A DNA stretch of 64,000 bases from Nostoc sp. ATCC 43529 (lineage in GTDB: Bacteria; Cyanobacteriota; Cyanobacteriia; Cyanobacteriales; Nostocaceae), in contig LWTK01000051.1 of assembly GCA_003326205.1 (NCBI GenBank), positions 36,097-100,096 on the forward strand, in the 5' to 3' direction. Within the stretch, counting starts at the first letter, position 1. Each line of letters begins with the position of its first letter. The translations under genes were made by a program, and so were the position numbers. The notes under the pieces were generated by a model. The model did not search any database. It was not told where the DNA came from and saw nothing but the letters and a program-made list of their open reading frames with translations. Positions 62,414-64,000 of this stretch are shown here, piece after piece.

Positions 62414-63534
62414 TAGTTAAACGGTGTGTAGATGTCTTCAGAGTTGGCATTAAGATAGGAACGGTGTAATTCAATTCCCAAAAGTGAAAAGTTTTCGAGA
62501 ATAGCTTTCATCCGTTCTTGGGGAGAGTTATTTCCCTGTTGGCTAGCTTGTAACAATCCATTAGCAATAATTTGACAGCGATTGATACCAAAACTTTCTT
62601 GGGCTGCAAATCTCTGGTTTGGTTCTTCTGCCAAACTTAGCCCTGGCTTGAGTAATTTTGTGAATAATGGGACTTCTGAATTAAAGTGCGATTGCTTTTC
62701 TGTATAAACACTTTGTAAAATTGGTTTAACTGCTTCGTAGTAGCTTTTCTCAAAGTAAAGTACTGCTGAGTCATAGCGACCGTAGTCAGCAGGATTGTAT
62801 AGTGCTTTAAATGTGAAAGGAATGTTAATTTCATTGAGTTGCTGCGTTAGGCTACCCATAACTGCAACTGCACCTTCAGGGGTCAAATTAAAGTAAATGC
62901 GTACAGTTTGTGGCTGATAATTTGGATTGCCGATAGTTTGCGGCCCAGCATTCCCAACTGCTAAATAAAATCCATTTTGAACTCGATTTTTAGGCAATCG
63001 AATCGTAACTAAATCACCCACCACCGCAGATTGTTCGGCTGGTTGTAAGTGGTAATCGTGTTTAATATATAAATTTAAACCGCCCTTTGTGACCATTAAG
63101 GTATCATCATTAACCTGCTTTACTACACACCAATTACCATCAAAATAGCCCTCTCCAGTGTTGCTGTTGTGTAAGCGATCATAAAACGCCAAGTCTACCC
63201 CTAAGAACGAGTTATTTTCTAAATCTTGGTGCAATTGTAGATTAGATGAATCTCCATCAAGCGCCAAAGTCGTTTGCAGAGAACCGTTGTAATAAATTCC
63301 ATAAAGAAAACTACGTAACTGCAAATTCGAGTATCTATTTTGAACATCCTTAGACATCTTTTTGAAACGAACTATCACCTCCTCTGGCAGATCCAAAGGC
63401 TTGTAATTTGGGTGACGAATGCAAAAATCAGACTCGATTTCAACGTTATTAACGATATCTTCTAAAGCATCCCACAGTCGTCGATCTGCTTGGGGCGATT
63501 GGTTTGGGTTAATTTCTAATAATTCAGCAATCAT
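62413..63534 (-). CDS. HopA1-family protein (T3SS effector HopA1-like)
   Basis: 373 residues, no signal or membrane segment. PFTFKALYNPADYGRYDSAV, LYFEKSYYEAVKPILQ, EVPLFTKLLKPGLSLAEEP and FGINRCQIIANGLL are conserved in cyanobacterial HopA1-family proteins, as I recall them. HopA1 of Pseudomonas is a type III effector; related proteins in class V lanthipeptide clusters (LxmY) take part in removing phosphate from phosphoserine or phosphothreonine to give dehydroamino acids. There is no secretion apparatus here, so a peptide-modifying role is a better guess. A partner kinase is not found in the window. It is the first gene of the minus-strand operon. Confidence 0.83.
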   Translation of the reverse strand: MIAELLEINPNQSPQADRRLWDALEDIVNNVEIESDFCIRHPNYKPLDLPEEVIVRFKKMSKDVQNRYSNLQLRSFLYGIYYNGSLQTTLALDGDSSNLQLHQDLENNSFLGVDLAFYDRLHNSNTGEGYFDGNWCVVKQVNDDTLMVTKGGLNLYIKHDYHLQPAEQSAVVGDLVTIRLPKNRVQNGFYLAVGNAGPQTIGNPNYQPQTVRIYFNLTPEGAVAVMGSLTQQLNEINIPFTFKALYNPADYGRYDSAVLYFEKSYYEAVKPILQSVYTEKQSHFNSEVPLFTKLLKPGLSLAEEPNQRFAAQESFGINRCQIIANGLLQASQQGNNSPQERMKAILENFSLLGIELHRSYLNANSEDIYTPFN

Positions 63535-63580
63535 TGAATACGCTAGTTAATAAATAGAGAGGATTACTATCGCCTTAGAG

Positions 63581-63608
63581 GTAACAGTGCTAGATAAAGC
63601 ACTGTTAC
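63581..63608. promoter_or_regulatory. Perfect hairpin GTAACAGTGCT-AGATAA-AGCACTGTTAC
   Basis: Eleven-base perfect arms with a 6-base loop, 47 bp upstream of the HopA1-family start codon. Its place suggests an operator or 5'-leader structure of that operon. It lacks the T-run of a terminator. Confidence 0.45.
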
Positions 63609-63746
63609 TAATGCTAAGAAAAGCCACTATATAACTTTGAATATTACAAAGTAATAGTAATTGTAATAGTTACAGTTATAGTTAGAGTTATTCCGAGCAA
63701 TCCGGGAGCATCCCAATTTTGCAAGAAGAGAGTGAGAGTGAAAATA

Positions 63747-63771
63747 TATTCGCGATGAATACTCGCGAATA
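63747..63771. repeat. Inverted repeat TATTCGCGA...TCGCGAATA
   Basis: Nine-base perfect arms around a 7-base loop, 75 bp upstream of the probable transposase start. It could be part of an insertion-sequence end. Confidence 0.45.
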
Positions 63772-63845
63772 AAGGGGGGCTATACTTCCACAGCCTAATT
63801 CGAGAGAATTAAGGATGGAAAGAAATCTTCAAGAAGCCGAAGCCA

Positions 63846-64000
63846 ATGACACCAGAAGACAAAAAACTTTTAGATACTCACGTAAAAGAAATTGCTAAGA
63901 TTTTGTATAAAAACACGCCATCGTCAAAAATTGAAACTTTTGAAGGTATAGAAACAGCTGTTCGTGACCAAATTCTGGAACACGTCAGTCCGAAAATCGC
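63846..64000 (+). CDS. N-terminal part of a probable ISKra4-family transposase (3' end outside window)
   Basis: 51 codons are visible, starting MTPEDKKLLDTHVKEIAKIL and continuing with TFEGIETAVRDQILEHVSPK. This opening recalls the N-terminus of cyanobacterial proteins annotated as ISKra4-type transposases (LxTFExIExxVRxxMLExVSP). The catalytic part is beyond the right edge, so this is a memory-based call. If right, an insertion sequence borders the HopA1 operon. Confidence 0.5.
   Translation, partial: MTPEDKKLLDTHVKEIAKILYKNTPSSKIETFEGIETAVRDQILEHVSPKI

Larger units (their letters stand above)
63535..63845. other. 311-bp divergent intergenic region upstream of the HopA1 operon
   Basis: It contains a strong hairpin at 63581-63608, an AT-rich TAATAGTTACAGTTATAGTT stretch (about 63655-63685) that may be promoter DNA, and a second inverted repeat at 63747-63771. 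No short peptide gene was found on either strand. Confidence 0.55.

Noticed and set aside
1..64000. tRNA and rRNA genes
   Set aside because: I saw no cloverleaf-like segment with GGTTCGA-type T-loops and CCA-proximal stems, and no rRNA signature; a tRNA scan would settle this.

Overview
The window looks like chromosomal DNA of a filamentous, heterocyst-forming cyanobacterium (Nostocales). The signs are frequent GCGATCGC (HIP1) octamers, heptanucleotide short tandem repeats between genes, a Cph1/Rcp1 phytochrome pair, XisH/XisI proteins, a GUN4-domain signalling protein, and above all a gene order that matches, from memory, the heterocyst envelope polysaccharide (HEP) island of Anabaena PCC 7120.

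Layout. 1-3.7 kb: a vWA / PP2C / kinase-TPR triad (TerY-P type), cut by the left edge. 4.4-28.7 kb: the HEP-like polysaccharide island, all on the plus strand: nucleotide-sugar enzymes (CDP-glucose synthase, sugar oxidoreductase, C-methyltransferase, 3,5-epimerase), seven clear glycosyltransferases plus one probable one, a Wzc-like tyrosine autokinase, a HepC-like sugar transferase, the HepA ABC exporter and an O-antigen-polymerase-like membrane protein. 29.0-31.6 kb: a NarL/NarX-type two-component pair on the minus strand. 32.0-33.1 kb: a clear ethylene-forming enzyme (EFE), divergent from that pair. 33.6-40.3 kb: an accessory and decaying zone with a P-loop ATPase plus TPR pair, a broken NACHT-GUN4 gene, a methyltransferase fragment, a 21-bp tandem array and a MITE. 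40.4-52.2 kb: a small membrane protein, PEP synthase, XisH/XisI, an acetyltransferase, a PMT-type mannosyltransferase, a DUF4058 protein, and a phytochrome operon (Cph1-like kinase, Rcp1-like regulator, receiver-kinase). 53.2-63.5 kb: an HTH protein, a peptidase-containing ABC exporter, an HlyD adaptor, two parvulin/SurA-like isomerases, a CPBP membrane protease, an aldo/keto-reductase-like protein and a HopA1-family protein. This last set has the look of a peptide maturation and export locus whose precursor is not visible here. The right edge carries the start of a probable ISKra4-type transposase.

Most notable: (1) the EFE, with all the metal, 2-oxoglutarate and arginine residues I can recall from the Pseudomonas enzyme, next to palindromic candidate operators and a two-component system; (2) the HopA1 / tetrad-less aldo-keto reductase / parvulin operon beside a C39-peptidase exporter; (3) a HepC-like sugar transferase lacking the catalytic Asp-Glu dyad and ending in repeat sequence; (4) a two-gene NTPase plus TPR system; (5) two inverted copies of a ~235-bp MITE, and short tandem repeats translated in frame inside PEP synthase and the mannosyltransferase. 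All functions are assigned from motif reading and memory; no search was run.
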